Assembly (NCBI GenBank): GCA_943787225.1
Contig: CALSLP010000002.1
Span: 1 to 64,000 of the forward strand
Origin: an uncultured Alphaproteobacteria bacterium
GTDB lineage: Bacteria > Pseudomonadota > Alphaproteobacteria > MPNO01 > UBA2964
Length of the DNA stretch: 64,000 nt
Direction of reading: 5' to 3'
Every line of letters begins with the position of its first letter. Within the stretch, counting starts at the first letter, position 1. A program made the translations under genes and the position numbers. This document shows, piece by piece, positions 39,887 through 49,625 of this stretch. The notes below the pieces were generated by a model. It made no database searches, was not told the origin of the DNA, and saw only the letters and a list, made by a program, of their open reading frames with translations.

Positions 39887-40708
39887 ATGACCGAGCCAGC
39901 ATCTCTCATGAAAGGCAAAAGGGGCCTTGTCATGGGCGTCGCAAATGATCGATCGATTGCCTGGGGTATTACCAAGGCTATTGTCGATCAGGGAGCCGAA
40001 GTCGCATTTACCTACCAGAATGAAGTTCTCGAAAAACGCGTACGCCCATTGGCCGCAAGTTTGGGTAGTGACGTCCTGATCGAGTGCGACGTCTCTGACG
40101 ATGCCAGCATTGAGACGGTCTTCGAGACCCTTGGCGAGAAATGGGGATCGCTCGATTTTGTCATTCATGCGATTGCATTCTCTGACAAGAACGAGCTTAC
40201 CGGCCGCTATCTTGATACAAGTGCGCAGAACTTCGCTCAAACCATGGCGATTTCCTGCTATTCCTTCACCTCAGTTTGTCGTGCCGCACAGCCGCTAATG
40301 AATAATGGCGGCAGCATCGTTACCCTGACCTATGCCGGTTCGGAGCGGGTCGTGCCGCATTACAATGTCATGGGTGTTGCGAAAGCCGCCCTGGAATGCA
40401 GCGTCCGTTATCTCGCCGTTGATCTCGGTAAAGAAAATATTCGGGTGAACGCAATCTCTGCTGGCCCCATCAAGACATTGGCAGCCTCAGGCATTGGTGA
40501 TTTCCGCTATATCCTCAAGTGGAATGAGTTAAACGCCCCCTTGAAACGCAACGTCACTATTGATGACGTCGGCGGCGCAGGTCTCTATTTGCTCTCTGAT
40601 CTTTCCAAAGGCGTGACTGGCGAAGTACATCATGTCGATTGCGGCTATAACGTGGTTGGGATGAAAGCAGTCGACGCACCCGATATCAGTGTGGTAACCG
40701 GGGACTAA
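39887..40708 (+). CDS. fabI: Enoyl-ACP reductase (NADH)
   Basis: FabI reduces the enoyl-ACP double bond in the last step of fatty acid elongation. The 273-residue protein has the modified SDR core GVANDRSIAWGITKAI, CDVSDDASIETVF, and the catalytic YxxxxxxK (Y in HYNVMGVAKAALE) and ISAGPIKTLAASGI. It lies 33 bases before aroC on the same strand, so the two may be co-transcribed, an arrangement common in alphaproteobacteria near pdxH. Confidence 0.95.
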   Translation: MTEPASLMKGKRGLVMGVANDRSIAWGITKAIVDQGAEVAFTYQNEVLEKRVRPLAASLGSDVLIECDVSDDASIETVFETLGEKWGSLDFVIHAIAFSDKNELTGRYLDTSAQNFAQTMAISCYSFTSVCRAAQPLMNNGGSIVTLTYAGSERVVPHYNVMGVAKAALECSVRYLAVDLGKENIRVNAISAGPIKTLAASGIGDFRYILKWNELNAPLKRNVTIDDVGGAGLYLLSDLSKGVTGEVHHVDCGYNVVGMKAVDAPDISVVTGD

Positions 40709-40741
40709 GCTAAAACGCTTAAGGAATTCGGGGCGAGGTAA

Positions 40742-41812
40742 ATGTCCGACAACAGTTTTGGCACGCTATTTCGCGTGACCACTTGGGGGGAAAGCCACGG
40801 CCCAGCGATTGGCTGCGTGGTCGACGGCACACCACCGGGGATCAACATTACCGAAGCCGAACTGCAAACATGGCTCGACCAACGTAAACCAGGTACATCC
40901 CGCTTCGTTACACAACGTCAGGAGCCTGATCAGGTTTCAATCCTGTCTGGTGTCTTTGAAGGCAAAACGACCGGCACATCGATCAGCCTGCTGATCCAGA
41001 ATCAGGATGCCCGCAGTAAAGATTACTCGGCGATCAAAGATAAATTCCGTCCCGGCCATGCTGACTACGCCTATTGGAAAAAATATGGCATTCGTGATTA
41101 TCGCGGAGGTGGGCGACCAAGCGCCCGGGAAACCGCCATGCGCGTCGCTGCAGGGGGTATTGCCCGAAAAATCCTCGGACGGTCCATAAAAATTCGCGGC
41201 GCGATGGTCCAGATGGGAACCGAGTCCATCGATCGAAATAAATGGAATTGGTCGCAACGCGAAAAAAATCCGTTCTGGTGCCCGGATGCCAAAGCTGCTG
41301 CGCATTGGGAAGATTATCTCGATGGCGTTCGCAAGTCAGGTTCATCGGTTGGTGCCGTCATCGAAATCGTTGCCTCCGGAATCCCAGCAGGGCTCGGCGC
41401 GCCCATCTACGGCAAACTCGACGGCGACTTAGCCGCCGCGATGATGAGCATTAATGCTGTCAAAGGCGTTGAGATCGGTGCAGGCTTTAACGCCGCCACC
41501 TTGTCGGGTGAGGAGAATGCCGATGAAATGCGTATGAAGAATGGCAAGGTTGAATTTCAATCCAACAAAGCCGGCGGTATTCTCGGTGGCATTTCAACCG
41601 GTCAGGACATTGTTGTCCGATTCGCTGTTAAACCGACCAGCTCAATTCTGACACCCAGGAATACAATTACCAAACAAGGCAGAAATACCACAGTAGAAAC
41701 AAAGGGACGCCACGACCCCTGTGTTGGCATTCGGGCCGTGCCTGTTGGTGAAGCGATGATGGCCTGTGTCCTCGCCGATCATCTACTGCGCCACCGCGGA
41801 CAATGCGGCTGA
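40742..41812 (+). CDS. aroC: Chorismate synthase
   Basis: AroC makes chorismate from EPSP using reduced FMN, the last step of the shikimate pathway. The 356-residue protein begins [20 protein letters not shown], then [21 protein letters not shown] in the middle, and the C-terminal [17 protein letters not shown], all signature regions. Its stop is three bases from the end of the convergent RNA methyltransferase gene. Confidence 0.96.
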   Translation: MSDNSFGTLFRVTTWGESHGPAIGCVVDGTPPGINITEAELQTWLDQRKPGTSRFVTQRQEPDQVSILSGVFEGKTTGTSISLLIQNQDARSKDYSAIKDKFRPGHADYAYWKKYGIRDYRGGGRPSARETAMRVAAGGIARKILGRSIKIRGAMVQMGTESIDRNKWNWSQREKNPFWCPDAKAAAHWEDYLDGVRKSGSSVGAVIEIVASGIPAGLGAPIYGKLDGDLAAAMMSINAVKGVEIGAGFNAATLSGEENADEMRMKNGKVEFQSNKAGGILGGISTGQDIVVRFAVKPTSSILTPRNTITKQGRNTTVETKGRHDPCVGIRAVPVGEAMMACVLADHLLRHRGQCG

Positions 41813-41815
41813 CCT

Positions 41816-43096
41816 CTACTGACGCCTAAACACGCTCACCAATTCGACATGAGGCGACCATAGGAACTGGTCGATCGGCACAACCGATTCCAGCAGATAC
41901 CCACCATCGATGAGCTTTCGCGCGTCGCGTGTGAAACTTTGTGGATTACAGGAAACATAGACGATAATCGGAACCGGGCTTTGGGCCAACAGCCCCACCT
42001 GCGAAGAAGCGCCTGCGCGTGGCGGGTCCAGAACGACGACATCCACATCTTCGAGTTCCGGCCCCACCAAGGGGCGGCGGTCGAGGTTTCTCGCCTCAAC
42101 GATTATGCGCTCTCCCAATCCATTAGATCGAGCCGCACGGGACAAGGCACCAAGATGGTCCTGCGCCATATCGACAGCAAAGACATGACTACCCAACTGT
42201 GCGATAGGCAGCGTAAAGGCGCCACAGCCCGCAAAGAGTTCAACAACCTTGGCAGCACCTTTTACTGCCGTAACAACATGCTCACGTAATGCTTGTTCTC
42301 CCCAGGACGTCGATTGAATAAAGGCATCAGGGGGGATTTCCGTCTGGACATCACCAAATTTCATGGCGACGGCCCGTCTCGCCACAATAGGCTCGGCGCT
42401 TTCTCCTGCCTTCGATTGCAATGGCTTCCAGCTAATGCGCGCGACATCGTTGGTTTCCGCAAATATCGCTAAATTTTCTCTCACCTTCAAATCGGTTTCG
42501 CCCGTCATTAACAGGGTGATATCCAGTCCACTATCAGCCCGCGTAACGGCAATTTCTGCGGTACCGCGCACGTCCAAAAGCCCATCCATCAACTCTCGCA
42601 ACGAGGGCACGATGGAGAAAATATCCGAATGCAAAACCGGGCATTCATTTAGCTCGACCACACGATGACTGCCCATTTCGAGAAAACCGAGAATTGTGCC
42701 TCCCGCAAGACGCCGGGCAGAAAACCTTGCCCTGCGGCGCGACCCTGCGGCCCCTGCAACAAGATCAGCGATCACAGAGACATCCAGGTTTTGTCGTTCG
42801 AACGCCTGGCAGATGATATCGCGCTTCCAGGCCTGATAGGCCATCGGAGTGAGTTGTTGTACCGAGCACCCGCCACATTGCGTGAAATGCGTACAGGCGG
42901 CAGGGTACCGATCAGGGCCAGGTTCAGTGATCGATAGAATTTTGCCCCGACGAGTCCCGTCTTTGGATTTACTGAGCCGTACGTTTACGAGATCACCAGC
43001 TGCCGTGAATGGTACAAAAATTGCACCGCCATGCGCTTCTGCGACGCCATCGCCTTTGGCGCCCAGCGCTTTAATCGTAATTTCAATGTCGGTCAC
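41816..43096 (-). CDS. TrmA/RlmD-type RNA m5U methyltransferase
   Basis: The 426-residue protein has an N-terminal TRAM domain (residues 1-55), a cysteine-rich Fe-S motif (CTHFTQCGGCSVQQL), the SAM-binding region ELFAGCGAFTLPIAQLG, and the catalytic motifs LDPPRAGASSQ and YVSCNPQSFTRD. It matches the RumA/TrmA class, which methylates uridine in 23S rRNA or tRNA; which site is modified here cannot be told. It overlaps the tlyA stop by four bases and is next in the unit. Confidence 0.88.
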   Translation of the reverse strand: MTDIEITIKALGAKGDGVAEAHGGAIFVPFTAAGDLVNVRLSKSKDGTRRGKILSITEPGPDRYPAACTHFTQCGGCSVQQLTPMAYQAWKRDIICQAFERQNLDVSVIADLVAGAAGSRRRARFSARRLAGGTILGFLEMGSHRVVELNECPVLHSDIFSIVPSLRELMDGLLDVRGTAEIAVTRADSGLDITLLMTGETDLKVRENLAIFAETNDVARISWKPLQSKAGESAEPIVARRAVAMKFGDVQTEIPPDAFIQSTSWGEQALREHVVTAVKGAAKVVELFAGCGAFTLPIAQLGSHVFAVDMAQDHLGALSRAARSNGLGERIIVEARNLDRRPLVGPELEDVDVVVLDPPRAGASSQVGLLAQSPVPIIVYVSCNPQSFTRDARKLIDGGYLLESVVPIDQFLWSPHVELVSVFRRQ

Positions 43097-43834
43097 GCCT
43101 CTCGACTCGCAAAAATTAGAAACTCAACGTTACCTTTCGGCCCCGTTATTGGACTCTGTTCGATACCTGCCACATTCCACCCCATTTCATCTGAGAGCCA
43201 ATTTCTAATTTCATCGCAAACTTCCTGATGCAATTCAGGATCGCGGACAACGCCGCCCTTGCCAACACGCCCTTTTCCGACTTCAAATTGCGGCTTAATC
43301 AACGCAATCAACGATGCTGACGGTGCCGCCAGATTGAGGCGGCCGGCAAAACTGTGCGAAGTCCGATAAAACTCGCATCGCAGACAATCACTGACGGTGC
43401 GTCAGGGATCTGGGTTTCGTCCAATCTTCGGGCATTGACCCCTCGAGCACGACAACCCTCTCATCGTTTCGCAACCGCCAATCCAATTGGCCGCGTCCGA
43501 CATCAACCGCATAAACTTTTGCGGCACCATTTTGTAACAAGACATCCGTGAAACCACCCGTCGACGACCCAACATCTATACAGGTGCTACCTTCCACCAC
43601 TATGGGGAAATTTTCCAAACCGTGCGCCAACTTGATACCACCACGCGACACCCAGGGGTGTGGCCGCTCACGAACCTCAATTGCAATATCTTCAGCGACC
43701 TGATGCCCCGGCTTCTCGAGCCGGGCTTCACCGGAATAGACGACGCCTGCCAGGATCAATGCCTGTGCACGTGTCCGGTTCTCGGCCAGACCTCGCGCCA
43801 CCAGCAACTGGTCGACGCGCTGTTTTGCGGCCAT
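43093..43834 (-). CDS. tlyA: TlyA-type rRNA 2'-O-methyltransferase (two frameshifts)
   Basis: TlyA proteins have an S4 RNA-binding domain (QRVDQLLVARGLAENRTRAQ) and an FtsJ-like methyltransferase domain (HPWVSRGGIKLAHGLE, IDVGSSTGGFTDVLLQNGA, YAVDVGRGQL) and methylate ribosomal RNA. The end contains LIALIKPQFEVGKG and GPKGNVEFL. The frame is lost in the CCCC run at 43439-43442 and near 43338; adding one base at each rebuilds EGVNARRLDETQIPDAPS and AALNLAAPSASLIALIKP. Each end is open and only the middle is shifted, so error is likely. Confidence 0.85.
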
Positions 43835-43847
43835 TGACTATATCCGC

Positions 43848-45769
43848 TTAGGCCCGGGCGGGCGCTTCAGTAATTTCCTGCCCAAGGGCCCTGAGAGTCG
43901 TACCAACGATATCAACCGCGGACAGCCCCGCTATCTCAATCTGTTTGGGCTGACTTTCATGGTCGATATAGACATCAGGCAAATACATTGGGCGGAATTT
44001 AAGGCCATTGTCCAACAAACCGTTAAACGCCAACACATGAGTAACCTGACTGGCAAACCCGCCAATTGACCCTTCTTCGATCGTGATCAGAACTTCATGC
44101 TCGGCGGCAAGGCGGCGCACAAGTTCTTCATCAATCGGTTTTGCAAACCGAGCATCGGCAACCGTCGTGGACAAGCCGCGCGCTGCTAAATCATCGGCGG
44201 CCAGCAAGCAATCTGCGAGACGCGTGCCATAGGACAACAACGCAACCTTAGTGCCTTCGCGGATAATTCGCCCTTTACCAATTTCAAGGATTTCTCCTGA
44301 TTTTGGCATATCGACACCAACCCCATTCCCCCGCGGGTAACGCAACCCTGACGGACGATCGTCAATGGCAACTAGCGTTTTCACCATATGAACCAGCTCG
44401 GATTCATCTGCGGCAGCCATCAACACCATTCCGGGTAAACACCCAAGATAAGCAATATCAAAGGAGCCCTGATGGGTAATCCCATCGGCACCAACCATTC
44501 CGGCACGGTCCATAACAAACCTGACGGGCAGATTTTGGATAGCGACATCGTGCACAACAGAGTCATAGGCCCGCTGCAGGAAGGTCGAATAGATTGCCGC
44601 AAACGGTTTAAAGCCCTCGGCCGCCAAGCCTGCCGCAAACGTAACCGCATGCTGTTCAGCGATACCAACATCGAAGCAGCGATCAGGAAAGGCCTTCTCA
44701 AAGACATCAAGACCAGTTCCAGACGGCATCGCCCCCGTAATGGCGACGATCTTGTCATCTTGTTCGGCTTCGGCGACCAGCGATTGCGCAAAAACTTTAG
44801 TATAGGCGGGTGGCCCTTGCGGTGACTTCGCCAACGCCCCGGTCACAACGTCGAACTTACCAACGCCGTGGTATTTATCGGCTGCCGCTTCAGCGGGCGG
44901 ATAACCACCGCCCTTCTTGGTCACGACGTGAATCAGAACGGGTCCGGGCTCATCGGAATCGCGAACATTTTTCAGGACCGGCAAAAGATGGTCGAGGTTG
45001 TGACCATCGATGGGGCCGACATAGAAGAAGCCAAGTTCTTCAAACATCGTACCGCCAGTGACCAAGCCCCGTGCATATTCCTCTGACCTCGTAGCCGCTT
45101 GTTCCAGGGGTTTGGGGAACTTCTTTGCGAGGTCACGCATCAAATGACGCAGCGACCGGTAATAGCGGGATGAAATGAGGCGCGACAGGTAAGCGCTCAT
45201 CGCGCCAACCGGCGGTGCGATCGACATGTCGTTGTCATTGAGAATGACGACCAAGCGAGAATCCATCGACCCGGCGTTATTCATCGCTTCATAAGCCATA
45301 CCCGCCGTCATCGACCCATCACCGATTACGGCGATCGAATTATTTGAACCGCCGCTTAAATCGCGGGCAACCGCAAAACCAAGGGCTGCAGAAATGGATG
45401 TCGCCGCATGCGCAGCGCCAAACGGGTCATATTCGCTCTCTGAACGCTTGGTAAACCCGGACAACCCGCCACCTTGACGAAGCGTCCGTATGCCGTCCCG
45501 ACGGCCCGTTAGAATTTTATGTGGATAGGCCTGATGCCCGACATCCCAGACAAGGCGATCATCCGGCGTGTTGAATACATAGTGCAACGCGACGGTTAGT
45601 TCGACGACACCGAGTCCGGCACCCAAATGGCCACCCGTGGTCGAGACAGCGTCGATTGTTTCCGCCCGAAGCTCATCAGCAAGCTGCCGCAGCTGTTTTT
45701 CTTCTAGTTTCCTTAGATCCGCCGGTATTTGACGGTATCCAGCAACGGCGTTTCGGGTCCCTTGCTCAA
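43848..45769 (-). CDS. dxs: 1-deoxy-D-xylulose-5-phosphate synthase (one frameshift near start)
   Basis: Dxs joins pyruvate and glyceraldehyde phosphate with ThDP, the first step of the MEP isoprenoid pathway. The long frame has [15 protein letters not shown], the ThDP motif [44 protein letters not shown] and [15 protein letters not shown]. The N-terminal 40 residues are in another frame: ETPLLDTVK joins to [16 protein letters not shown] if one base is added in the TTT at 45728-45730. The TTG at 45769 follows AAGGAGG at a good distance and is taken as the start. It follows ispA closely. Confidence 0.92.
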
Positions 45770-45779
45770 CACTACCTCC

Positions 45780-46685
45780 TTATGTTCGCCGCTTAACGAC
45801 GAAATTCGCAATAGCTCGCAGATGTGCAGCCTTTTCACCAAACATGTCAAGTCGTGCGATAGCCTGCTCGATCAACAATTGGGCGCGTTCCTGCGCTTCC
45901 GGGACCCCCAGGAGAGACACGAACGTTGCCTTGCCAGCCGCCTCATCCTTCTGAGTTGCTTTACCGACATCTTCGGCTGTTCCCAACACATCAAGCAGGT
46001 CATCTGCAATCTGAAACGCCAACCCCAGATCGTTGGCATAATGCAGAAGAGCCTGTCGCGCCTCATCTGAGGCCCTGCCGACAATCGCACCCGCTTCACA
46101 GGAAAAACTAATCAGGGCACCGGTTTTCAGACGCTGCATCCGCGTAATAGTCGAAACATCAGCATCGCTATGTTCTGCCGCCAAATCGATCATTTGTCCG
46201 CCGACCATACCATTTCCACCCGAGGCGATCGCGAGCCCTTTGACTAACGCCGCGCGTACTTCAGCGTCTGGATGAGTCGCGCTGTCCGCCAAAATTTCAA
46301 AGGCGATGGCTTGAAGGGCATCACCAGCCAAAATGGCTGTCGCTTCGTCAAATGCAATATGACAGGAGGGCTTACCACGCCGCAGATCATCATCATCCAT
46401 TGCTGGCAGGTCATCATGGATCAGAGAATAACAATGAATAAGTTCGACCGCGACGCCAGCACGCAATGAATAGCTGTCTGGCGTATCAAACAATCGGGCA
46501 CATTCCAGCGTCAGAAACGGCCGTAATCGCTTACCACCATCAAGTGAGGCATAGCGCATTGCCTCAAACAAGCGAGCCTCATGTCCTTGCGGTGCTGCAA
46601 GGACCTCATCCAATATCTGTTCAACCGCCGCCGCCCCCTCGGCCATGGCCTCAGGCAGCGGCGTTAGAGCGTTTGCTTCACTCAA
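45780..46685 (-). CDS. ispA: Polyprenyl (farnesyl diphosphate) synthase
   Basis: IspA condenses isopentenyl units into C10-C15 diphosphates. The first aspartate-rich motif is DDLPAMDDDDLRRG, the second is FQIADDLLD, with GGKRLRPFLTLE and KTGALISFSCEAG in between. The probable start is the TTG at 46685, which overlaps the xseB stop (TTGAGTGA); a longer frame to 46724 overlaps xseB further. It stands between xseB and dxs, an arrangement usual in proteobacteria. Confidence 0.93.
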   Translation of the reverse strand: MSEANALTPLPEAMAEGAAAVEQILDEVLAAPQGHEARLFEAMRYASLDGGKRLRPFLTLECARLFDTPDSYSLRAGVAVELIHCYSLIHDDLPAMDDDDLRRGKPSCHIAFDEATAILAGDALQAIAFEILADSATHPDAEVRAALVKGLAIASGGNGMVGGQMIDLAAEHSDADVSTITRMQRLKTGALISFSCEAGAIVGRASDEARQALLHYANDLGLAFQIADDLLDVLGTAEDVGKATQKDEAAGKATFVSLLGVPEAQERAQLLIEQAIARLDMFGEKAAHLRAIANFVVKRRT

Positions 46686-46929
46686 AGTCTGTAGGCTCCA
46701 ATCCCTCAGCACCATCGGCACCAAGTTTTATCTTTTCGACGCGCGCCTTCGCCTCTTTAAGTTTGGTTTCACAATGCTTCTTCAGGGCAGCGCCACGTTC
46801 ATAGGCCCCAATTGCATCTTCGAGGTCACTTTTGCCCTGCTCAAGCCGACGAACGATGTCCTCCAACTCTGCCAGCGCTCCCTCAAACGAAAGAGAGGAA
46901 ATTTCGGGCGATTTCTCGCTTTTTGCCAT
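46678..46929 (-). CDS. xseB: Exodeoxyribonuclease VII small subunit
   Basis: XseB is the small subunit of exonuclease VII. The 83-residue protein has the family core SFEGALAELEDIVRRLEQGK and LEDAIGAYERGAALKKHCE. The ATG at 46929 gives MAKSEKSPE; an ATG at 46944 is also in frame. Its stop overlaps the ispA start. Confidence 0.92.
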   Translation of the reverse strand: MAKSEKSPEISSLSFEGALAELEDIVRRLEQGKSDLEDAIGAYERGAALKKHCETKLKEAKARVEKIKLGADGAEGLEPTDFE

Positions 46930-47065
46930 CCACTTGGGTCCCAATTTATGTGCGTAAAAGTTTAGTGATAGCGACGATTGAGAGCAACCTAATCAGTAAC
47001 GGCTGACGTTCAAGCATCTGTGTTCAAAAATTCGGTAAAATCTCTATAACATTTATACGAAAACG

Positions 47066-47995
47066 TTACCCAGCCCGCATAAGAGCAGTTAAATGTGCGG
47101 TAACGCTAGAGGATAGGGAATCAAGATCGTACCCGCCTTCAAGCGAGGAAACGATTCGCCCATCACAGAATTCTCCGGCAATATCGACGAGTTTTCCAGT
47201 AATCCACTCAAAATCTCCTTCTTCCAGACGAAGATTTGCCAACGGATCACGGGCGTGCCCATCGAAGCCTGCGGAAACCACGATCAGATCCGGATCAAAT
47301 TCTTCCAGTGCGGGTAAAACAACGCGTTCCATGCCGCGTCGAAAGAGGACTGAACCCGCCCCGTCGGCCAGCGGAACGTTAAAGATATTGCCAACGCCTG
47401 TTTCATCCTCAGCGCCCGTTCCCGGATAAAAGGGATATTGATGTGAAGACGCGAACAGTACGTTCGGCTCTGACCAAAAGGCCGCTTGCGTTCCGTTGCC
47501 GTGATGTACATCAAAATCTACCACGGCGACGCGTTCCAGATTATGAGCCTTCCGTGCGTGCTCCACACCAATCGCGACGTTATTGAATAGGCAAAACCCC
47601 ATACCCCGACTGGGTTCGGCGTGATGTCCGGGTGGCCGCACGGCGCAGAATGCCGAATTTGCTTCGCCCGCTGCAATAGCGTCAATCGCGGCAACGATAG
47701 CACCTGACGCGCGCAACGCAGCCTCACCCGATTCCGGGCACATTGACGTATCAGGGTCAATCTGGACGCGCCCTTCTTCAGGAACGGCATCAAGCAATTT
47801 GGTTACATAGTTGCGATCATGTACCCGCGCTATCTGATCGACTGTCGCCTGTGGCGCTTCGCGACGCTCCAGATCCTTAAACCGATCAGCATCAAGCGCC
47901 TGTTGAACGGCAAGAATACGTTCCGGACGTTCGGGGTGGCCGGGCCCCATATCATGTTCCGCAGAACTTTGATGACCAAATACCAATGTCGTCAT
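47066..47995 (-). CDS. Histone-deacetylase-family (HDAC-like) amidohydrolase
   Basis: The 309-residue zinc hydrolase has the family signatures HPERPERILAVQ, RPPGHHAEPSRGMGFCLFNN, VVDFDVHHGNGTQ, SAGFDGHARDPLANL and SSLEGGYDLDSL. Bacterial members act on acetylated or acylated amines or proteins. The open frame extends to 48499, but that part overlaps the divergent efflux gene and lacks family features, so the start MTTLVFGHQS at 47995 is used. It lies upstream of xseB, in the order often seen in alphaproteobacteria. Confidence 0.88.
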   Translation of the reverse strand: MTTLVFGHQSSAEHDMGPGHPERPERILAVQQALDADRFKDLERREAPQATVDQIARVHDRNYVTKLLDAVPEEGRVQIDPDTSMCPESGEAALRASGAIVAAIDAIAAGEANSAFCAVRPPGHHAEPSRGMGFCLFNNVAIGVEHARKAHNLERVAVVDFDVHHGNGTQAAFWSEPNVLFASSHQYPFYPGTGAEDETGVGNIFNVPLADGAGSVLFRRGMERVVLPALEEFDPDLIVVSAGFDGHARDPLANLRLEEGDFEWITGKLVDIAGEFCDGRIVSSLEGGYDLDSLSSSVTAHLTALMRAG

Positions 47996-48200
47996 ATGCC
48001 GTCCTAATTTCTCAAATACGTCCCTCCTAATAATAGCGCTATACACCGACGGAAAACACCACGCTATTTCGTGAACGCTGTAATAACAGGGATGATGAAG
48101 TCGGCAGTTCAGTCTGCTTTTGAAGGTCCTACTTTCCGCTTTTCGGAATATACAAATCACGCCTATAATTTCCGCAAAATTAACTAGGGTTTGTACCCCC

Positions 48201-49622
48201 ATGAAAAACCGAATGAATAATGCCCACCGTCGTTTCGCGGTATCTGAAGTGCTGCGCAATCTTGGCGCTCTTTGTGGAATAGCTGTCGCCGCCACTTTTT
48301 TGTTTGTGCAAACGCCAATGTCGAAGGCCCATGCACAAAAGCCAGCCAAGGAATCAGCGTCAAAATCCGGTGACGCAAAGAAGAGCGGTGACAAAGTACA
48401 AAAAGGCAAAGGTAAAGGGGGGAAAGGACGCGGCGGGCGCCGAGGTCGACGCGGCCCAGCAACGGTATTTGTCGATGCCGTCACCAAGGGAACCGCCATC
48501 GAAACCGTTCAAGTCTATGGCCGCATCATCGCACGCCAAACAGGTGTGGTTGCCTCGCGAACCAGAGGCGCCATTGATGAGGTCAAAGTTCAAGTCGGAG
48601 ATCGGGTAAAGAAAGGCGACGTCATCGCCACTCTGGTCTCCAACATGTTGGTTGCAGAGCGCGACCTTAAATCTGCCGAGCTCAAAGAATTCTCCGCCAA
48701 AATCCGAACCGCTGGGGCGCAGCTGCGCCTCTCTGCACAAGAGCTGGAACGACTTCAGCGGCTCCGCAAATCAGCGGCATTTTCTGTTGCTCGCTATCAA
48801 GACAAACTACGAGACGTAGAACGTTTCCGCAGTGCCCTGGCGGAAGCAAAAGCGAAACAGGAACAGGCCAGTGCGGAGCTGCGCATGGCGGATATCAATT
48901 TGTACAATTCAAAAGTCCTTGCTCCGTTTGACGGGGTGGTCACCAAACGTGCAGTAGAAGCCGGCAATTACGTCAGCCTCGGCGCGCCCGTCGTCACGAT
49001 GCTCAATGATAAATCGCTCGAAGTCGAAGCCGAAGTACCAGCAAACCGTCTAGGCGGCCTAACCAACGGCATCGAAATCGACGTAAAACCTGAATACGGG
49101 AAATCGTTCAAAGCTACCGTCCGCGCAGTCGTTCCTGAAGAAAATGCTCTTTCAAGAACCCGGGCCGTGCGTTTTACACCTAAATTCGTCACGCCTAACG
49201 ATACCGTTGCGGCAAATCAAAGTGTCGTTCTGCACATTCCGTCTGGCGCTGCCAAGGAAGCTGTGACCGTCCACAAAGACGCCATCACGCAACGCCGCGG
49301 CAAACGAGTTGTATTTATCGTAAGCGAAACCGATGACGGCTTGCGGGCCAATATACGGTCGGTCGAACTCGGCGAGGCATTCGGACTGCGGTTTGAGGTT
49401 CTTAAGGGACTGAAACCAGGTGACCGGGTGGTTATTCGCGGCAATGAACGTCTCCGCCCCCGGCAAAAAATCAAAATTGGTAAGGCAGGGGAACGGCGAG
49501 GCAAGCGCGGTCGTAGCGGTAAGGGTAATTGGAAAGGCCGCAAAGGCGCTGGTGAAGGCGGAAAGAGAGGCCCCAGTGGCGAGAGTCGACGGGGCATCCC
49601 CAAATCCGGGCAGGAAGGTTAA
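48201..49622 (+). CDS. RND efflux periplasmic adaptor (membrane fusion protein) with basic tails
   Basis: The 473-residue protein begins with a membrane or signal segment (GALCGIAVAATFLFVQ), then a Lys/Gly/Arg-rich stretch at residues about 47-86, the biotinyl-lipoyl half-motif VYGRIIARQTGVVASRT, a long alpha-hairpin (ELERLQRLRKS to AKQEQASAELRMADINLYNS), the second lipoyl half VLAPFDGVVTKRAVEAGNYV, a beta-barrel domain, and LKPGDRVVIRGNERLRPRQ. It ends with a second basic Gly-rich tail of about 47 residues, which is unusual. It pairs with the RND transporter four bases downstream. Both tails are expected outside the inner membrane; their purpose is unknown. Confidence 0.85.
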   Translation: MKNRMNNAHRRFAVSEVLRNLGALCGIAVAATFLFVQTPMSKAHAQKPAKESASKSGDAKKSGDKVQKGKGKGGKGRGGRRGRRGPATVFVDAVTKGTAIETVQVYGRIIARQTGVVASRTRGAIDEVKVQVGDRVKKGDVIATLVSNMLVAERDLKSAELKEFSAKIRTAGAQLRLSAQELERLQRLRKSAAFSVARYQDKLRDVERFRSALAEAKAKQEQASAELRMADINLYNSKVLAPFDGVVTKRAVEAGNYVSLGAPVVTMLNDKSLEVEAEVPANRLGGLTNGIEIDVKPEYGKSFKATVRAVVPEENALSRTRAVRFTPKFVTPNDTVAANQSVVLHIPSGAAKEAVTVHKDAITQRRGKRVVFIVSETDDGLRANIRSVELGEAFGLRFEVLKGLKPGDRVVIRGNERLRPRQKIKIGKAGERRGKRGRSGKGNWKGRKGAGEGGKRGPSGESRRGIPKSGQEG

Positions 49623-49625
49623 CCG

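Noticed and set aside
47996..48499. N-terminal extension of the HDAC-like gene
   Set aside because: The family start is at 47995; the extra 168 residues overlap the divergent adaptor gene and are Pro/Arg-rich antisense text.
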